Shown in pieces: positions 5,218 to 7,139 of a DNA stretch of 7,139 nt. The number at the start of each line of letters is the position of its first letter. Positions within the stretch are counted from its first letter, which is position 1. The notes under the pieces were generated by a model. It ran no database searches and was not told where the DNA came from. It was given only the letters and a program-made list of their open reading frames with translations. Source of the DNA: Thiorhodovibrio sp. (GTDB lineage Bacteria > Pseudomonadota > Gammaproteobacteria > Chromatiales > Chromatiaceae); assembly GCA_007128075.1 (NCBI GenBank), contig SKYD01000209.1, forward strand, positions 1-7,139, read 5' to 3'. Position numbers and translations under genes: made by a program.

Positions 5218-7139
5218 ATGAGCTTGTTGAATATTGGCGCAACCGGTTTGATGACTGCCCAGGTCGCCTTAAACACCACTTCACATAACATTGCGAATGC
5301 CAATACCGAGGGCTATAGCCGTCAACGGCTCGAAACCTCGAATGCAACCCCGCAACAAATTCGCAATGTCTTTTTCGGCCAAGGGGTACAAATTGATACC
5401 ATCCGGCGCATGCAAGATGAGTTTATTGATCATCAAATACGCAATAATTTATCAGGCTATAACAATAGTTTAATCCGCAGTGACTATGCCGAGCGCATGG
5501 ACAATTTGCTCGCTGATTCACGCACTGGTCTCGCCCCCCCGCTGAGTGCGTTCTTTAATGCTGCCAATGATGTTGCCAACGATCCAACAAGCTCAGCAGC
5601 GCGTACCGTATTTTTAGGGCAAGCAGATTCGCTGGTTGAACGCTTTCACGCTCTTTATGACCGCATCACAGAGCAGCGCAGCTTTCTTAATCGCCAGATT
5701 GAAAGCAATGTTGAAGACATCAATGCCTTGGCGAGCAATTTAGCGCAACTCAATCACGAAATCGTCAACGCCTATGGTGCCCGAGACAGTGAGCCAAATG
5801 ATCTGCTCGACAAACGCGGGGTATTGCTCAATCGGCTGGCTGAAAAAATCGATATTCAGGTGGTCGAGCAAAAAGACCGCTCGATCAGTGTTTATATCGG
5901 CTCAGGGCAGCCGTTGGTCTTGTCTACACACGCTTCAAAGATGAGTGCCGAATCACTCACTGGTGATTGGCGCAATCTCGATATTGGTCTGATGGATCAG
6001 AACGGCAAGGGATCAGTGGTCAATGTCACCCGCTTGATCAGCGGTGGCGAATTGGGCGGTTTGTTGCGCACCCGCCATGAGATTCTTGATCCAGCCCAAA
6101 ATGGCTTAGGGCTATTGGCGGTCACTTTAGGCACTGAATTTAATCGCCAAAATCAGCTTGGATTGGATAGCAATGGCGATTTAGGCGAGGCGATGTTTGA
6201 GGTTCCCGAGCCGAGTGTCAGTTTTTATCCAAGAAATTCAACCCGCGAGGTGCCGACGATTGAATTTATCCCTGGTGCCATCAATCAACTCACCAACAGC
6301 GATTATCGTCTCGCGTTTGAAGACGGCAATTTTAATCTGTATCGCCAAGACACTGGCGCATTGATTGCTGCGAACAATGGCGGCGATGTCATTGAAGCGC
6401 ATGGGATGCGTATTGATATCAGTGATTTAGACCCCGCCGAAAAAGATCAATGGCTGATTCAGCCAACGCGCCACGCGCCAGATATGTTTGATCTGATCAT
6501 GACCGACGGTGCCAAAATTGCCACGGCATCAGGGGCGTTGGCGTACCCACACAACACGCAAAAAGCGCTGGCAGTTGGTCTTGAGGCAAGCGCCGATTTT
6601 GACCCACTGACCACAACCCCGGCTGCTGTGATCTATGACGGCGAAAACTTTAATGTGTATAGCCCGACCTATAGCGACAGTACCAATATCGGCCCTGCAA
6701 TCATTGAAGGCTTTCGACTGGTCACCACCGATCCTGCTGCTGTCACTGAAGCAGTCGTGACCTATAATGATGGTGCCTTTGTGGTCAACGGAGAATCCTT
6801 TGCCCGCGATACCTCCGGCACCACGACCATTACCAGCAACGGCTGGGAATTAAAAATTCGCGGCATTCCAGAAAATGGAGAAACCTTTGAAGTAGCGCAA
6901 GTTTCTTCTACTCCATTGGAAACCCCACAACCAGCAGTGACCACAATTACCGGTCCGGATTGGACATTTGACATCCATGGCGAGCCAACCGATGCCTTTG
7001 GGCAGCCCAAAGCTGGTGATACTTGGAGTGTGAATCTCACTGTCGGACGCGAAGGCGATAACCGCAACATGCTTGCGATGGCGGCGCTGCGCGAGAAGCG
7101 GTTTGTCAATGGCAACGCCACCTTTGAAGGCAGCTATAA
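5218..7139 (+). CDS. flgK: Hook-filament junction protein FlgK (HAP1), 3' end outside window
   Basis: FlgK is the first junction protein between hook and filament, exported by the flagellar type III system and anchored on the hook tip. I translated it through: 640 codons are open and the frame runs off the window; the last 'taa' is out of frame. The N-terminal signature is MSLLNIGATGLMTAQVAL, then NIANANTEGYSRQR (residues 25-38), followed by GQGVQIDTIRRMQDEFIDHQ, LSAFFNAANDVANDPTSSAA and the helical region ending NDLLDKRGVLLNRLAEKID. Near the end, GDNRNMLAMAALREKR (613-628) and ATFEGSY (634-640) are the conserved start of the C-terminal helical part; about 90-100 residues should follow. The whole would be near 735 residues, against 547 in E. 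coli, so the middle domain is enlarged and shows repeated motifs. A weak GGAA at 5207-5210 precedes the ATG at 5218, 32 bases after flgJ. The neighbour downstream is expected to be flgL, but this is not visible. Confidence 0.95.
   Translation, partial: MSLLNIGATGLMTAQVALNTTSHNIANANTEGYSRQRLETSNATPQQIRNVFFGQGVQIDTIRRMQDEFIDHQIRNNLSGYNNSLIRSDYAERMDNLLADSRTGLAPPLSAFFNAANDVANDPTSSAARTVFLGQADSLVERFHALYDRITEQRSFLNRQIESNVEDINALASNLAQLNHEIVNAYGARDSEPNDLLDKRGVLLNRLAEKIDIQVVEQKDRSISVYIGSGQPLVLSTHASKMSAESLTGDWRNLDIGLMDQNGKGSVVNVTRLISGGELGGLLRTRHEILDPAQNGLGLLAVTLGTEFNRQNQLGLDSNGDLGEAMFEVPEPSVSFYPRNSTREVPTIEFIPGAINQLTNSDYRLAFEDGNFNLYRQDTGALIAANNGGDVIEAHGMRIDISDLDPAEKDQWLIQPTRHAPDMFDLIMTDGAKIATASGALAYPHNTQKALAVGLEASADFDPLTTTPAAVIYDGENFNVYSPTYSDSTNIGPAIIEGFRLVTTDPAAVTEAVVTYNDGAFVVNGESFARDTSGTTTITSNGWELKIRGIPENGETFEVAQVSSTPLETPQPAVTTITGPDWTFDIHGEPTDAFGQPKAGDTWSVNLTVGREGDNRNMLAMAALREKRFVNGNATFEGSY

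Noticed and set aside
4878..5288. Plus-strand open frame of 136 codons spanning the flgJ-flgK junction
   Set aside because: It overlaps the conserved glucosaminidase part of flgJ and the start of flgK in another frame, and shows no family motif. The ATG at 5205 in this frame falls on the flgK ribosome site but opens only a 27-residue frame with no sign of being real.
7137..7139. TAA at the very end of the window as the flgK stop
   Set aside because: The flgK frame reads GGC AGC TAT AA-, so these bases are out of frame; the gene is cut by the window and still lacks its conserved C-terminal helices.
1..7139. A hidden novel system (toxin-antitoxin, phage defence, small RNA, mobile cargo)
   Set aside because: Nearly all bases are taken up by seven standard flagellar genes with gaps of 93 bases or less; apart from the palindrome and the FliA motif I see nothing unexplained in those gaps.

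Overview
This window is a continuous run of flagellar basal-body and hook genes, all on the + strand, in the classic order flgE (3' part) - flgF - flgG - flgH - flgI - flgJ - flgK (5' part). Together these genes build the parts outside the inner membrane: distal rod (FlgF, FlgG), outer-membrane L ring (FlgH), periplasmic P ring (FlgI), rod cap with peptidoglycan hydrolase (FlgJ), hook (FlgE) and the first hook-filament junction protein (FlgK). L-ring and P-ring genes mean a Gram-negative host. A FlgJ with a fused C-terminal glucosaminidase-type domain, this gene order, and a Pseudomonas/enteric-style FliA promoter motif before flgK all point to a gammaproteobacterium (a betaproteobacterium is less likely). 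I cannot name genus or species.

Layout. Bases 2-622 are the C-terminal half of FlgE, entering with an acidic tandem hexapeptide repeat. flgF (643-1380) and flgG (1417-2208) are paralogous rod genes, each with its own ribosome binding site. flgH (2226-2921) encodes a lipoprotein with an LAGC lipobox. The 93-base gap before flgI is the largest in the window and carries a perfect 22-bp palindrome (2956-2977). flgI (3015-4157) encodes a secreted P-ring protein, and its stop codon overlaps the start of flgJ (4157-5185). A FliA (sigma-28) promoter candidate sits in the last codons of flgJ (5143-5169), about 48 bases before the flgK start. flgK (5218 to the end) stays open through the last base; the final letters 'taa' are not an in-frame stop.

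The genes look intact, with the expected signature motifs and no frameshifts. I found no mobile element, CRISPR array, tRNA, rRNA or convincing intrinsic terminator, and no sign of a new biological system. The points most worth a second look are the palindrome between flgH and flgI, the FliA promoter inside flgJ, the enlarged repeat-bearing middle of FlgK, and the acidic repeat in FlgE.
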